Assembly: GCF_011762095.1 (NCBI RefSeq)
Contig: NZ_JAASQO010000007.1
Span: forward strand, 1 to 64,000
Reading direction: 5' to 3'
Origin: Parvibaculum indicum
Lineage (GTDB): Bacteria > Pseudomonadota > Alphaproteobacteria > Parvibaculales > Parvibaculaceae
Length of the DNA: 64,000 nucleotides
The notes beneath the pieces were generated by a model that ran no database searches, had not been told where the DNA came from, and was given only the letters and a program-made list of their open reading frames with translations. This document shows positions 15,735 to 25,428 of the stretch, piece by piece. Position numbers and translations under genes: made by a program. How positions within the stretch are numbered: position 1 is the first letter of the stretch; each line of letters begins with the position of its first letter.

Positions 15735-18404
15735 ATGGGTGAGGTCTTTGTCTTCATCGTGATCATTGTCGCCGGGGCGGGCTGGTACTCGCTCTCGCGG
15801 CGGGTGACGCGCCTGACGCGCGATGTGGAATGGCTGAAGGCACGGCTTGCGCCGGATACAGGCGAGACGCCCCGCCAGGCGAGCGCGCCTGCTGCGCCCG
15901 AACCGCGAGAGGAGAAAAGACCGGAAACGCCCCCGGATGTTCGGGGATGGGTCGCCCAAAGGCCGAAAACCCCGCCGCCTCAACCTGCGGATGCGCGCCC
16001 CGAAAGCCCCACCCCCGAGCGCGGAAAGCGCGACGGAGAGGGCGGCGGCCTGGAACAGGCCCTCGGAACCCGATGGACGGTCTGGATCGGCGGACTCGCC
16101 CTCGCCTTCGGCGCCATCTTCCTGGTTCAGTATTCGGTCCAACAGGGGCTTATCGGTCCCGGGGTCCGCATCTTTCTCGGTGTCCTGCTTTCCGCCGTAT
16201 TGCTCGCGGCAGGCGAAATGCTGCGCCGCCGCCCGGATATCGTCGCCCGGTCGCAAGCCGACAATGTCCCGATCCCGCCCATTCTCACCGCAACCGGCTG
16301 CATTGCGGGCTATGCCACCATCTACGCCGCCTATGCGCTTTACGGCATGCTGTCTCCCGGTGTCGCGTTCCTGCTGCTGGGCGTCGTCTCCCTCGCGACC
16401 ATCCTCCTTTCGGGTGTCCATGCGAGCTATCTCGCCGCCATCGGTCTGCTCGGCAGCGTGCTGACGCCCGCCCTCATCACCTCGGATGCGCCGCAGCCGG
16501 AAGTTCTCTTCCTTTACCTGACCTTCGTCATCGGCGCGGCCATCGCCACGGCGGAGCTGCGGCAATGGCGATGGCTCAACTACGCCGCCATCGCCGCCTC
16601 GCTCGTCTGGCCGCTCATATGGCTCGTCATGCTGTGGGTTCCCGGCGACGAGATCGTGATCGCACTCCATCTGCTCGCGCTCTACGGGTTCCAGCTCTTC
16701 TGGGCATGGGACGAAGCGCAAGAAACCGGCAAGGCGGATTTCCTCTCCCCGCCCAGCGTCGCCGCTGCGATCACCGGCTTCCTCGTCATGCTGTTCCTCT
16801 TCGCCGCCGATCATGAAGCGCCGGCGCTTGCCGGGTTCGCCGCCTATATCCTGCTCTCCATCGGCGCGGGCTGGCGGCGCGCGGGTTTCGCGCCCGCCGT
16901 CGCGATCTCCGCGCCCTTTGCCGTGGCGGGTCTTGGATTATGGGCCATCCCCCGGGCGGCGTGGGACCAGAATCTCTCCACCTCCATCACGCATTATTTT
17001 ACCCAGCCGCTCCTCTCCGAGGCGCTGACGAGCTATCTCGTCGCAAGCGCCCTCGCTGCGCTTCTTTACGGCGGCGCGGGCTATCTGAAACAGGTCGCCG
17101 GTACGCGGCAGAAAGGCTGGGCGGCGGCCGCGACCTTCGTTCCGCTGACGCTTTTCACCATCGCCTATGCGCGCACCGAGCTGCTCGAAACCAGCATCTC
17201 ATGGGCTTTCCTGGCCCTCATCCTCGCCATCCTGCATGCCGGTATCACACAGCAGCTCAATGAGCGGCAACGCGGCAGCGCGGCGGGGGATTTCGCCATC
17301 GCGCTTTATGCCGGCGCCACGCTCGGCTTCCTCGCGCTGACTTTCGCCATTGCCTTCCGCAATGAATGGCTCACCATCGCGCTTTCGCTGCTGGTGCCCG
17401 GTATCGCGTCCATCCGGCGCCATCTCAATGTGCCGGTGCTTGAAAAAATTGCGGTCTTCTTCGGCGGCGTGGTTCTGGTCCGGCTGCTCTTCAACCCCTA
17501 CCTGCCGGATTACGACATCGGCACCACACCGATCTTCAACGTCCTGCTCTACACCTACGGCCTGCCCGCGGCTTTCACCGGCCTCGGCGCCTTGCTGTTC
17601 CGTCGTGAAGGGCTGGACAGGACGGCTAACTATCTGGAGCAGGTCGCGCTCGTTCTGGGCTTCGTCCTCATCCATCTGGAAATCAATCATGCCTTCAATG
17701 ACGGCGATGCGTTCCGCTTCCCGGGCATGCGCTACAGCCTCGCCGAGCATGGCTATTTCCTCATCGTCTGGCTGACGGCCGCGCTCGCACTGATGAAATG
17801 GCGTCTCCATGTGGACAGACCCCATTATCGCTGGATGACAAAGGTGCTGTTCGGACTTTCCTATGTCGGCATCTTCTTCGGCGTCTTCGTCATGTCGCCG
17901 CTCCACTCGACCATCAGGTTCAATGGGCCGCTCTTCTTCGATGCGATGATGCTCGCCTATCTTGTGCCCGCCCTGCTGGCGGCGCTTTGCGTCGTCGCCG
18001 TGCAAAAGCTCACCCCCGGGCGCAAAGGCCTGGGCATGGCCCTCGCATCCGCCATTGCAGGCTTCGCCTATTACAGCCTGGAAATCCGCCGCCTCTTCCA
18101 CGAAGGCAGCATCGCACTTCGCCATGTGCCGGTTACCGAGGCGGAAAGTTACAGCTACTCGCTCGCCTGGCTCGTCCTCGGCGGCATCATGCTGGCCGCT
18201 GCTTTCGTCACCCGCCGGCAAATGCTTCGCGTCGGATCGCTCTGTCTCATCATCCTCGTGGTCGGCAAGGTCTTCCTGCTCGACATGTCCGGGCTGAGCG
18301 GCATCCTGCGGGCGGCCTCTTTCCTGGGGCTCGGCGCAGCGCTGATCGGCATCGGGCTCTTCTACCAGCGGATGGTCTTCCGCAAAGCCCCCGGATCGGA
18401 CTGA
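15735..18404 (+). CDS. DUF2339-family polytopic membrane protein
   Basis: The 889-residue protein has an N-terminal anchor helix (about 3-20), a short coiled-coil, a proline-rich linker (about 48-100), then more than twenty hydrophobic segments to the end. The opening of the membrane part (EQALGTRWTVWIGGLALAFG) is the DUF2339 signature. The function of this family is unknown; it is predicted to lie in the inner membrane. It sits between the NAD regulator and nadA on the same strand, but the 228-base gap before nadA contains a separate promoter, so a functional link is not established. Confidence 0.85.
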   Translation: MGEVFVFIVIIVAGAGWYSLSRRVTRLTRDVEWLKARLAPDTGETPRQASAPAAPEPREEKRPETPPDVRGWVAQRPKTPPPQPADARPESPTPERGKRDGEGGGLEQALGTRWTVWIGGLALAFGAIFLVQYSVQQGLIGPGVRIFLGVLLSAVLLAAGEMLRRRPDIVARSQADNVPIPPILTATGCIAGYATIYAAYALYGMLSPGVAFLLLGVVSLATILLSGVHASYLAAIGLLGSVLTPALITSDAPQPEVLFLYLTFVIGAAIATAELRQWRWLNYAAIAASLVWPLIWLVMLWVPGDEIVIALHLLALYGFQLFWAWDEAQETGKADFLSPPSVAAAITGFLVMLFLFAADHEAPALAGFAAYILLSIGAGWRRAGFAPAVAISAPFAVAGLGLWAIPRAAWDQNLSTSITHYFTQPLLSEALTSYLVASALAALLYGGAGYLKQVAGTRQKGWAAAATFVPLTLFTIAYARTELLETSISWAFLALILAILHAGITQQLNERQRGSAAGDFAIALYAGATLGFLALTFAIAFRNEWLTIALSLLVPGIASIRRHLNVPVLEKIAVFFGGVVLVRLLFNPYLPDYDIGTTPIFNVLLYTYGLPAAFTGLGALLFRREGLDRTANYLEQVALVLGFVLIHLEINHAFNDGDAFRFPGMRYSLAEHGYFLIVWLTAALALMKWRLHVDRPHYRWMTKVLFGLSYVGIFFGVFVMSPLHSTIRFNGPLFFDAMMLAYLVPALLAALCVVAVQKLTPGRKGLGMALASAIAGFAYYSLEIRRLFHEGSIALRHVPVTEAESYSYSLAWLVLGGIMLAAAFVTRRQMLRVGSLCLIILVVGKVFLLDMSGLSGILRAASFLGLGAALIGIGLFYQRMVFRKAPGSD

Positions 18405-18458
18405 CGCAAAGCCCGTCCATGCCTCGAAACAGGCTCTTCGGGCTCCCCTGATTTGCAG

Positions 18459-18487
18459 TTGACGGGACTAATGCTCATCTGTAGCAT
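18459..18487 (+). promoter_or_regulatory. nadA promoter with overlapping operator site 1
   Basis: TTGACG (18459-18464), a 17-base spacer and TAGCAT (18482-18487) form a sigma-70-like promoter about 145 bases before the nadA ATG. An imperfect palindrome ATGCTCATCTGTAGCAT (18471-18487) covers the spacer and the whole -10 element, the position expected for a repressor site. Its left half, ATGCTCA, recurs exactly in a second site at 18550. Confidence 0.55.
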
Positions 18488-18549
18488 AAGCCTCAGTTGG
18501 AAACTGGATCAGTCAGCCGGCCGGAGCCGGTGTTTTTGATCCCTATAAT

Positions 18550-18566
18550 ATGCTCACTTTGAGTAT
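18550..18566 (+). promoter_or_regulatory. Operator site 2 in the nadA leader
   Basis: ATGCTCA-CTT-TGAGTAT is a near-perfect inverted repeat (6 of 7 pairs) of the same 17-bp size as site 1. The centres of the two sites are 79 bases apart. A perfect TATAAT (18544-18549) overlaps its left edge, but no -35 element is placed correctly upstream. I infer binding by NadQ; the sequence itself shows only the symmetry and the shared half-site. Confidence 0.5.
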
Positions 18567-18632
18567 TAGCCTCTCCCGCACATGCCGATGCCCGGCAGGC
18601 GCGACAGGAAGAAGAGGCGTCTGGAGGTTGAG

Positions 18633-19718
18633 ATGGCACTTGCTGGCGAAATCCAAGCCAAAACCGGTCAGGGCGCTGCGACGCCGGGGTCGGTGGCCAA
18701 GAACTATGCGCCCGTCGAGAAGCCCGATCTGGAATACACGCCCGAGCTGGCGGAAGAGATGGCGCCGCTTTACGAGAAGGTGAAGCACGTCATCCCGCCC
18801 ATCGAGTGGCCTTTCTTCGCGCCCTATATCAAGGCGATCAACGAGCTGAAGAAAGAGCGCAACGCGGTCATCCTGGCGCATAACTATCAGACGCCGGAAA
18901 TCTTCCACTGCGTCAGCGACATCGCGGGCGACAGCCTGCAGCTCGCCAAGGACGCGGCGAAGGTGGATGCCGATGTGATCGTGCAATGCGGCGTGCACTT
19001 CATGGCGGAGACCTCGAAGCTCCTCAATCCGGAAAAGACGGTTCTCATTCCCGATGCAAAGGCGGGCTGCTCGCTCGCCGAAAGCATTACCGGCGCCGAT
19101 GTGCGCATGCTGCGCGAGAAGTTCCCCGGTGTACCGATCGTCACCTATGTGAACACGTCGGCCGATGTGAAGGCGGAAAGCGACATCTGCTGCACCTCGT
19201 CCAACGCCGTGCAGGTTGTGGAAAGCTTCGACAGCGACACGGTGCTCTGCATTCCGGACGAGTATCTGGCGCAGAACATCGCCAAGCAGACGAAGAAAAA
19301 GATCCTCACCTGGAAGGGCCATTGCGAAGTGCATGAGCGCTTCACGGCGGAAGAACTCAAGCGCTATCGCGAGGACGATCCGAACATCGTCATCATCGCG
19401 CATCCCGAATGCCCGCCGGATGTGGTGGAAGAAGCGGACTTCTCCGGTTCCACCAGCGGCATGATCAACTGGGTGCAGGAAAACCAGCCCAAAAAGGTCG
19501 TCATGGTGACGGAATGCTCCATGAGCGACAATGTGGCGGTCGCCAATCCGAACGTCGAATTCGTGCGCCCCTGCAATCTCTGCCCGCATATGAAGCGGAT
19601 CACTCTCCAGAACATTCTGGATTCGCTTCTCTATATGAAGGACGAAGTGACCGTCGATCCGGCCGTGGCCGGCAAGGCGCGGCTCGCGGTCGAGCGGATG
19701 ATCAATCTCGGAAACTGA
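18633..19718 (+). CDS. nadA: Quinolinate synthase
   Basis: NadA condenses iminoaspartate with dihydroxyacetone phosphate to quinolinate using a 4Fe-4S cluster. The 361-residue protein has the three cluster cysteines in conserved contexts: [20 protein letters not shown] and [12 protein letters not shown]. The substrate region AHNYQTPEI is also present. The start at 18633 (MALAGEI) has GGAGG at 18623-18627; an upstream in-frame ATG at 18582 lies beyond the second operator and adds a basic tail without homology. It is the first gene of nadABC. Confidence 0.95.
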   Translation: MALAGEIQAKTGQGAATPGSVAKNYAPVEKPDLEYTPELAEEMAPLYEKVKHVIPPIEWPFFAPYIKAINELKKERNAVILAHNYQTPEIFHCVSDIAGDSLQLAKDAAKVDADVIVQCGVHFMAETSKLLNPEKTVLIPDAKAGCSLAESITGADVRMLREKFPGVPIVTYVNTSADVKAESDICCTSSNAVQVVESFDSDTVLCIPDEYLAQNIAKQTKKKILTWKGHCEVHERFTAEELKRYREDDPNIVIIAHPECPPDVVEEADFSGSTSGMINWVQENQPKKVVMVTECSMSDNVAVANPNVEFVRPCNLCPHMKRITLQNILDSLLYMKDEVTVDPAVAGKARLAVERMINLGN

Positions 19719-19725
19719 CCGGCTT

Positions 19726-19748
19726 CCCCCGTGCCTCTGGCGCGGGGG
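19726..19748 (+). terminator. Hairpin between nadA and nadB
   Basis: CCCCCG (19726-19731) pairs with CGGGGG (19743-19748) across an 11-base loop; only a short TTT follows. It may act as a weak terminator or as an mRNA stabiliser that sets nadA above nadBC. It is not strong enough to prove an operon break. Confidence 0.4.
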
Positions 19749-19819
19749 GTTTGCCATCAGGTCACATGCGGTCGGTGCGCCCTCGCGCATCGCGACCGGG
19801 ACATGCGGGGTTCTGAACC

Positions 19820-21448
19820 ATGGCCCATGACAACATCACCGATGCGGGCGACGTACTCATCGTCGGGGCCGGTCTGGCCGGTCTCTTCACCGCGCTGAAA
19901 CTCGCGCCCCGCCCCTGTACGGTGCTCGCAGGCGCGCCCATCGGCGCCGGTGCCTCCAGCGCCTGGGCACAGGGCGGCATCGCCGCCGCCGTCACCGAGG
20001 GCGATACGGCGGAAGATCATGCCGCCGACACCGTCGCGGCGGGCGCAGGCCTCGTGGACGAGGACGTCGCACTTTCCATGGCGCGGGAGGCGCGCGAACG
20101 CATCGAGGATCTGCTACGGCTCGGCGTTCCCTTCGACCGCGACCTCGAAGGCAAGCTCAAGGCGGGCCGCGAAGCCGCCCATGGCTGCAACCGCATCGTG
20201 CATGTGCGCGGCGACCAGGCGGGCAAGGCCATCATGGAAGCGCTTGTCGCCGCCGTGCGCGCAACGCCCAGCATTCGCGTCATCGAAGGCTTCTCGGCCT
20301 ATGAGCTGGCCGTGGAACAGGGCCGCGTCGCGGGCGTTTTTGCGCGCCCGGCCAACACCAATGCCGCCCGCACGCCGCTTCTCATCAAGGCGCGCAGCGT
20401 GGTGCTTGCGTCGGGCGGTGCGGGCCAGCTTTTCGCCGTCACCACCAATCCGCGCGAGGCGCGCGGCGAAGGCCTTGCCATGGCGGCACGCGCAGGCGCA
20501 ATGATCGCCGATCCGGAATTCGTGCAATTCCACCCCACCGCCATCGCCGCCGACCGCGACCCCGCCCCGCTGGTGACGGAAGCGCTTCGGGGCGAAGGCG
20601 CGATCCTTCTGAACGATCGCGGCGAACGCTTCATGCAGGCGCTCCACAAGGAAGCCGAACTCGCCCCGCGCGACGTGGTGGCGCGCGCCATCTTCCGCGA
20701 GCTGGCGGCGGGCCGCAAAGTCCTGCTCGACGCCTCGAAGGCCGTGGGCAACAAATTCCCGGACGCCTTCCCGACCGTCTATCAGAGCTGCGTCGCGCTC
20801 GGCATCGATCCGACGAAAGACGGCATCCCGGTCGCGCCCGCCGCGCATTACCATATGGGCGGCATCATGGTGGACATGGCGGGCCGTTCCACCCTGCCCG
20901 GCCTCTGGGCCTGCGGCGAAGTGGCGGCGACGGGCGCGCATGGCGCCAATCGCCTTGCCAGCAATTCGCTGCTCGAAGCCGTCGTCTATGCCGCGCGCAT
21001 TGCCGCCGACATCGATGCGACCATGCCGGCCTCCGACACCGGCTCGGCGCATCATATCGCGCCGCCCGCGCTCGGGCGGGGCGACGCGGTCGCCGCGCCC
21101 ATGATGGACGAGCTGCGCCGCCTGATGACGCGCCATGTGGGCGTGGAACGCAATGAAGAAGGCCTTGCCCTGGCACTTGCCGGTATCGAGCGGCTGGAAC
21201 GCGCGGCGGGTCCGGCGAGTCTTTTCCGCAATGTCGCCACCGCCGCCAAGATCGTCACCGCCGCCGCCTATGCGCGCGAGGAAAGCCGGGGCGGCCATTG
21301 GCGGAGCGATTTCCCGGAGCCGCGCATTCCCTGCCGGCACCGCAGCTTCATCACGCTCAAGGAAGCCGAGCGCATCGCCGAGGCGGCCGTCTCCGCGGCG
21401 GGCATCCATGCGGACACCAACAAGCAAGCCGGAGACGCCGTTTCATGA
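19820..21448 (+). CDS. nadB: L-aspartate oxidase
   Basis: This FAD enzyme oxidises aspartate to iminoaspartate, the substrate of NadA. The 542-residue protein shows the N-terminal dinucleotide motif VGAGLAGL, the [14 protein letters not shown] segment, the catalytic-domain motif FVQFHPTA and the C-terminal FAD motif [18 protein letters not shown], which separates it from succinate dehydrogenase flavoproteins. The start is ATG 19820. Its stop overlaps the nadC start by 4 bases (ATGA), indicating coupling. Confidence 0.95.
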   Translation: MAHDNITDAGDVLIVGAGLAGLFTALKLAPRPCTVLAGAPIGAGASSAWAQGGIAAAVTEGDTAEDHAADTVAAGAGLVDEDVALSMAREARERIEDLLRLGVPFDRDLEGKLKAGREAAHGCNRIVHVRGDQAGKAIMEALVAAVRATPSIRVIEGFSAYELAVEQGRVAGVFARPANTNAARTPLLIKARSVVLASGGAGQLFAVTTNPREARGEGLAMAARAGAMIADPEFVQFHPTAIAADRDPAPLVTEALRGEGAILLNDRGERFMQALHKEAELAPRDVVARAIFRELAAGRKVLLDASKAVGNKFPDAFPTVYQSCVALGIDPTKDGIPVAPAAHYHMGGIMVDMAGRSTLPGLWACGEVAATGAHGANRLASNSLLEAVVYAARIAADIDATMPASDTGSAHHIAPPALGRGDAVAAPMMDELRRLMTRHVGVERNEEGLALALAGIERLERAAGPASLFRNVATAAKIVTAAAYAREESRGGHWRSDFPEPRIPCRHRSFITLKEAERIAEAAVSAAGIHADTNKQAGDAVS

Positions 21449-22326
21449 GTATTCCAAAGGGCATTGAAGTCGAACCGCTGCCCCAGCTCATGATCGAACC
21501 GGCCGTGCGCGAGGCGCTGCTGGAAGATCTCGGCCGCGCGGGCGACATCACCACCCAGGCGACCGTGCCCGCCGGGGCGAAAGCGCGGGTGCTGCTCAAT
21601 GCGCGCGTGCCGGGCCGCGTCTCGGGCCTCGATTGCGCGCGCATGTCCTTCCGCCTCATCGACCCGAACCTGAAAGTCGCGGTGGTGAAGCCGGACGGCG
21701 CCGACGTCATGCCGGGCGACACCATCGCCGCCATCGAGGGCCCTGCCCGTTCGATCCTCACGGGCGAGCGCGTGGCGCTCAATTTCATGGGGCACATGTC
21801 GGGCATCGCGACGGCGACGCGCGAAATCGCCAATGCCATTGCGCATACCAAGGCGCGCATCTGCTGCACGCGCAAGACGACGCCCGGCCTGCGCCTCTTC
21901 GAGAAATATGCCGTGCGCTGCGGCGGGGGCATGAACCATCGTTTCGGCCTCGACGACGCCGTCCTCATCAAGGACAACCACATCGCCGTCGCAGGCGGCG
22001 TCGCCGCGGCCATCAGGGCCGCGCAGGCCCATGCGGGGCATCTGGTGAAGATCGAATGCGAGGTCGATACGCTGGAGCAGTTGGCGCAAGCGCTCGATGC
22101 GGGCGTCGATGCCGTGCTGCTCGACAATATGGGGCCGGAGACGCTGGCTGAAGCCGTACGGCTCGTCGATGGCCGCGCCATCACCGAGGCCTCGGGCCGC
22201 GTCACCGCCGAAACGGCGCCCGCGCTCGCCGAAGCCGGCGTGGACCTCATTTCCAGCGGCTGGATCACCCATTCCGCCCCGACGCTCGACATCGGCCTCG
22301 ATTTCGACGAGCTGACGGCGTCCTGA
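21445..22326 (+). CDS. nadC: Nicotinate-nucleotide pyrophosphorylase (carboxylating)
   Basis: NadC converts quinolinate and PRPP to nicotinate mononucleotide. The 293-residue protein has the family sequence [16 protein letters not shown], the active-site segment [17 protein letters not shown] and [15 protein letters not shown], with the C-terminal barrel motifs IECEVDT and VLLDNMGPE. It begins at ATG 21445, overlapping the nadB stop. It is the last gene of the nadABC run; a short gap and a separate SDR promoter follow. Confidence 0.95.
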   Translation: MSIPKGIEVEPLPQLMIEPAVREALLEDLGRAGDITTQATVPAGAKARVLLNARVPGRVSGLDCARMSFRLIDPNLKVAVVKPDGADVMPGDTIAAIEGPARSILTGERVALNFMGHMSGIATATREIANAIAHTKARICCTRKTTPGLRLFEKYAVRCGGGMNHRFGLDDAVLIKDNHIAVAGGVAAAIRAAQAHAGHLVKIECEVDTLEQLAQALDAGVDAVLLDNMGPETLAEAVRLVDGRAITEASGRVTAETAPALAEAGVDLISSGWITHSAPTLDIGLDFDELTAS

Positions 22327-22362
22327 CGCCCTTTCTCCTTGCCGCCCTCGCCTCCCGCTTTC

Positions 22363-22376
22363 TAGACTTCGGTCTA
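22363..22376. promoter_or_regulatory. Inverted repeat resembling a TetR-family operator
   Basis: TAGAC-TTCG-GTCTA is a perfect 5-bp inverted repeat, reading TAGACCGAAGTCTA on the other strand. It overlaps a TATAAA -10-like element (22375-22380) upstream of the SDR gene. Boxes of the form TAGAC...GTCTA are used by NemR-type TetR repressors. A short hairpin with a UUCG loop is the alternative reading, but no T-run follows. Confidence 0.4.
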
Positions 22377-22409
22377 TAAAAACACGTCAAAGCATCAGGG
22401 AGGATCATC

Positions 22410-23222
22410 ATGGGCACCGCGAACGGGCGGCAATCCATCTTCATCACCGGCGCGGCCTCCGGCATGGGCCGCGAGACCGCGAAGCTCTTTCACGGCAAGG
22501 GCTGGTTTATCGGCGGGTTCGACGTCAATGCCGACGGCCTCGCCTCGCTCGAAAAGGAGCTGGGCGCGGAAAACTGCATGACGCGCACGCTCGACGTCAC
22601 AGATCTCGAAGACTACCGCGGGGCCGTCGCCGATTTCGGCAAGGCGACCGGCGGAAGCATGGACATTCTCTACAACAATGCCGGGATCGGGCGCGGCGGG
22701 CTTTTCGCCGATATGGCCTATGAAGACATCATGGCCGTGGTGAATGTGAATTTCGTCGGTGTACTGAACGGCATCCATGTGGCGCTGCCGCTGCTGAAGG
22801 CGACGGAGAATTCGCTCTGCTTCACCACCTCGTCTTCCTCCGCCACTTACGGCATGCCGGGCATCGCCGTCTATTCGGCGACGAAGCATGCGGTGAAAGG
22901 GCTCACCGAAGCGCTCTCCATCGAGTTCCGTCTCATCGGCGTGCGCGCGGCGGATGTGCTGCCCGGCCTCATCGACACGCCCATCCTGCCGGAAGGCGCG
23001 GTAGAGGGCGCGCCGAAGGAAGGCATGTTCCGCGCCATTCCGCCGGTCGAGGTCGCGAAATCGGTCTGGGAGGCCTACAACTCCGACAAGCTGCACTGGT
23101 ATGTGCCGCCGGAGCTTGTGGAACTCGACCAGGCGGCGGGCGTCGCACCCGAACAGGTGCGCGAGCAGATCGCATCGACCGGCCCGCTGGCCGCCCTCTT
23201 CGAGGAAATGCAGAACCAGTAA
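22410..23222 (+). CDS. Short-chain dehydrogenase/reductase
   Basis: The 270-residue protein has a Rossmann NAD(P) motif TGAASGMG near the start, NNAGIG around residue 88, a serine-rich catalytic segment (FTTSSSSATYGMPG) and the catalytic YSATK. These identify a classical SDR; the substrate is unknown. The start ATG 22410 follows a GGGAGG site. The gene has its own probable promoter with a TetR-like box and ends at a strong bidirectional terminator, so it appears monocistronic. Confidence 0.88.
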   Translation: MGTANGRQSIFITGAASGMGRETAKLFHGKGWFIGGFDVNADGLASLEKELGAENCMTRTLDVTDLEDYRGAVADFGKATGGSMDILYNNAGIGRGGLFADMAYEDIMAVVNVNFVGVLNGIHVALPLLKATENSLCFTTSSSSATYGMPGIAVYSATKHAVKGLTEALSIEFRLIGVRAADVLPGLIDTPILPEGAVEGAPKEGMFRAIPPVEVAKSVWEAYNSDKLHWYVPPELVELDQAAGVAPEQVREQIASTGPLAALFEEMQNQ

Positions 23223-23225
23223 CGA

Positions 23226-23263
23226 AAATGGCGGCGCCCTTTGAAAAGGCGCCGCCATTTTTC
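23226..23263. terminator. Bidirectional rho-independent terminator
   Basis: A long perfect stem (AAAATGGCGGCGCC with GGCGCCGCCATTTT) is flanked by an A-run on the left and a T-run on the right. It lies between the convergent SDR and sleB genes and should stop transcription from both sides. Confidence 0.88.
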
Positions 23264-23280
23264 ATCGCTTCGTGGCCGGA

Positions 23281-24045
23281 TCAGCTATCGCTGGATGCCA
23301 GCGTGGTCTTCTTCACCGGCGTGTCGCTTTTCAGGCGGTAGAAGATATGCCGCCCGACCTTGGTGACCTCCACCATGCTGCTCGCCCAGCGGGGGCGCAC
23401 ATAATCGGCGTGATAGAAGAGCGCCTTGCCCACCACATTGTCGCGCACACGGCCCAGCAGGGCCTGCTCGGCCACACTGCGCGCCTGGCGCCAGGCCCTG
23501 CGGTCATGCGGCTTTTCCGACATGCCGTCGCAGGTGAAGGAGAACTGGCAGCCCGTGGTCAGCGTGGAGCCCTGATAGACCACATCGCAGACATTGTTGG
23601 GATAGAGGCTGGACTTCACCCGGTTGAGGATCACTTCGGCCACGGCGAGCTGGCCTTTCAGCGTCTCGCCGCGGGCCTCGTAATAGATGCCGATGGACAG
23701 GCACTGGCGCTGACGGTCCAGCGCGGCCGCGTCGACATCGGCGACGGGGCGCTTGAATTCCATCAGGCCCGGCTTGTCCTTCTCCGCCGCCGCCAGCTTG
23801 TAGGTGGGCTGCACGAGTTCGGTCGGCTTCATGCTGGGCTCGGGCGGCAGCCAGGGCAGCTTGCGGCCCGGCGTCGTCGCCATCGCAACCATGGGAACGC
23901 TCGCAGGGGTCACGACGGGCGCAGGCGTACCGGCGGCGTGGAACACGGCCCCGCCGACGACACCCAGGCACATCAGCGAAACCGCCGCATATGCCGTCCC
24001 CTTGAATATGTGGCCCAGTTCGAGCCACTCCATGACCTTGCGCAT
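23281..24045 (-). CDS. Cell wall hydrolase, SleB-like domain
   Basis: The 254-residue protein has one N-terminal membrane segment (about 15-38), a proline-rich linker, and a C-terminal hydrolase-2/SleB domain (CLSIGIYYEARGETLKGQLA, VILNRVKSSLYPNNVC, then QFSFTCDG). The glutamate in YYEARGE is the expected catalytic acid. This family cleaves peptidoglycan, as in spore-cortex hydrolases, but in Alphaproteobacteria it acts in cell-wall remodelling. I chose ATG 24045 (MRKVMEWLE); an in-frame TTG at 24135 would add 30 polar residues. Confidence 0.85.
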   Translation of the reverse strand: MRKVMEWLELGHIFKGTAYAAVSLMCLGVVGGAVFHAAGTPAPVVTPASVPMVAMATTPGRKLPWLPPEPSMKPTELVQPTYKLAAAEKDKPGLMEFKRPVADVDAAALDRQRQCLSIGIYYEARGETLKGQLAVAEVILNRVKSSLYPNNVCDVVYQGSTLTTGCQFSFTCDGMSEKPHDRRAWRQARSVAEQALLGRVRDNVVGKALFYHADYVRPRWASSMVEVTKVGRHIFYRLKSDTPVKKTTLASSDS

Positions 24046-24462
24046 CGTTCTCTTTACCGACTGCGTTGTTGTACTTTCAGGGTCCTCTTTTCCGCCCGCG
24101 CCTTTCGTTCCCACTCGCTTACCGTTGGAACGCAAAGTCGCTGGAGGTTCCGTCGCTCAGATATCTCGAGTTTCGGACAGACCTGCAGACACAGCACTCA
24201 CTCGTGCCAGAGCCCGACCGCATTCATACACAGGGCGGCATTCCGGGCGTAAACCTTCTCAAGTCGCGGGCGTGGGTAACACACGCTTGACACGCCGGGC
24301 AATGGAATAAGTTGCCACACCCTTAACGGCAGCGGTTAACTTGCTGATTTTTCACAAGTTTTCGAGCTTAAATTCTGCGTAACGGAGCACGCGGAAAGGC
24401 ATTCCCAGCCCGCATAACGTAAAGGAAAGTGGTATCGAACGACTCAAATTCAAGAGCTGAAA
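24046..24462. other. 417-base intergenic region between meaB and sleB
   Basis: No coding sequence or RNA gene is evident. The region must hold the sleB promoter on the minus strand, but I see no convincing -35/-10 pair. A symmetric TTAA-N9-TTAA lies at 24323-24339, off-spacing for a CtrA box. The stretch around 24320-24470 is AT-richer than its surroundings. Confidence 0.5.
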
Positions 24463-25422
24463 TTAATGAATTCCATCACGCCATTTGCGCTGCAACCGCG
24501 CCGAAAGGTCGGCATGCAGCGCAAAGGGGGAGCGCTGCGCATCGGCGGAAATCTCTTCTGCCACAAGCGAAAGTCCCTCCCGGCCGAACCGTCCGCCCAG
24601 GGACGATCCGACCCAGGACAATCCCTGATCCCGGCGCTTGCCGGAAAGCGCACCGTCCGTGAACAGATGATCTCCATGCGCCTCGATCTCGTCCACGAGA
24701 CCGGCCACCCCCTCGCCCTTCGCGGCGGAGACGGTGAGCACCTTCACCTGCCACCCGGTGGAGGGCGCTTCGGAGAGGCCGAGCGCGCCGCGCACGTCGG
24801 CGACGGCCCGGCTCGCGGCTGGGCCCATATCGGCCTTGGTGACGAGCGCGATATCCGGCACTTCCATGATGCCCGCCTTCATGAACTGGAGGCTGTCGCC
24901 GGAGCCCGGCTGGATGCAGAAGACGACCGTGTCGGCGACGTCGGCAATGTCGGTTTCCGACTGGCCGATCCCGACCGTCTCCACCAGCACCACGTCGAAG
25001 ACGGCCCGCATCAGAACGAGCGCGGGAAAGGTGAGGTCGGCCAGCCCGCCCAGCCTGTCCCGGGCGGCCATGGAGCGGATGAAGACCCCCTGATCGGCCG
25101 GGTCCGTCACCATGCGCGTCCGGTCGCCCAGAAGCGCCCCGTGTGTGCGTCGGCTTGAGGGGTCAACGGCGATAATACCGACGGTTTTCCCACGTTTTCG
25201 CCATTCGGAGACCAGCGCATTGGTCAGTGTGGACTTGCCCACGCCGGGTGGCCCGGTGAGCCCGGCGACCGTCGCTCTGGGGGCGTCCCAGGCGGCATCC
25301 AGCAGCGCCACCGTGCGCGGATCGTCGGGCGCGGCCTCCACCGCGGCCAGCGCCCGGGCGAGCGCCGCCTTGCCACCTTTCAGCAGCTCCTCAAACGAGG
25401 GAATGTCGAGGTGCCTTGCCAC
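24463..25422 (-). CDS. meaB: MeaB/ArgK-type G3E GTPase
   Basis: The 319-residue protein has the P-loop GPPGVGKST near residue 57, the switch region DPSSRRTHGALLGDRTRM, and VETVGIGQSE, all characteristic of MeaB, the GTPase chaperone that protects and loads cobalamin-dependent methylmalonyl-CoA mutase. No mutase gene is in the window. It lies 6 bases after ppdK on the same strand, so the two are almost certainly cotranscribed, an unexpected partner. It may serve a mutase elsewhere in the genome. Confidence 0.88.
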   Translation of the reverse strand: MARHLDIPSFEELLKGGKAALARALAAVEAAPDDPRTVALLDAAWDAPRATVAGLTGPPGVGKSTLTNALVSEWRKRGKTVGIIAVDPSSRRTHGALLGDRTRMVTDPADQGVFIRSMAARDRLGGLADLTFPALVLMRAVFDVVLVETVGIGQSETDIADVADTVVFCIQPGSGDSLQFMKAGIMEVPDIALVTKADMGPAASRAVADVRGALGLSEAPSTGWQVKVLTVSAAKGEGVAGLVDEIEAHGDHLFTDGALSGKRRDQGLSWVGSSLGGRFGREGLSLVAEEISADAQRSPFALHADLSARLQRKWRDGIH

Positions 25423-25428
25423 CGGCCC

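Noticed and set aside
24287-24313. TTGACA with a TAAGTT hexamer as a plus-strand promoter
   Set aside because: The spacing is 15 bases, the -10 is poor, and no rightward gene follows; the neighbouring meaB runs leftward.
24323-24339. TTAA-N9-TTAA upstream of sleB as a CtrA box
   Set aside because: CtrA sites need a 7-base spacing; here it is 9, and no -35/-10 context supports it.
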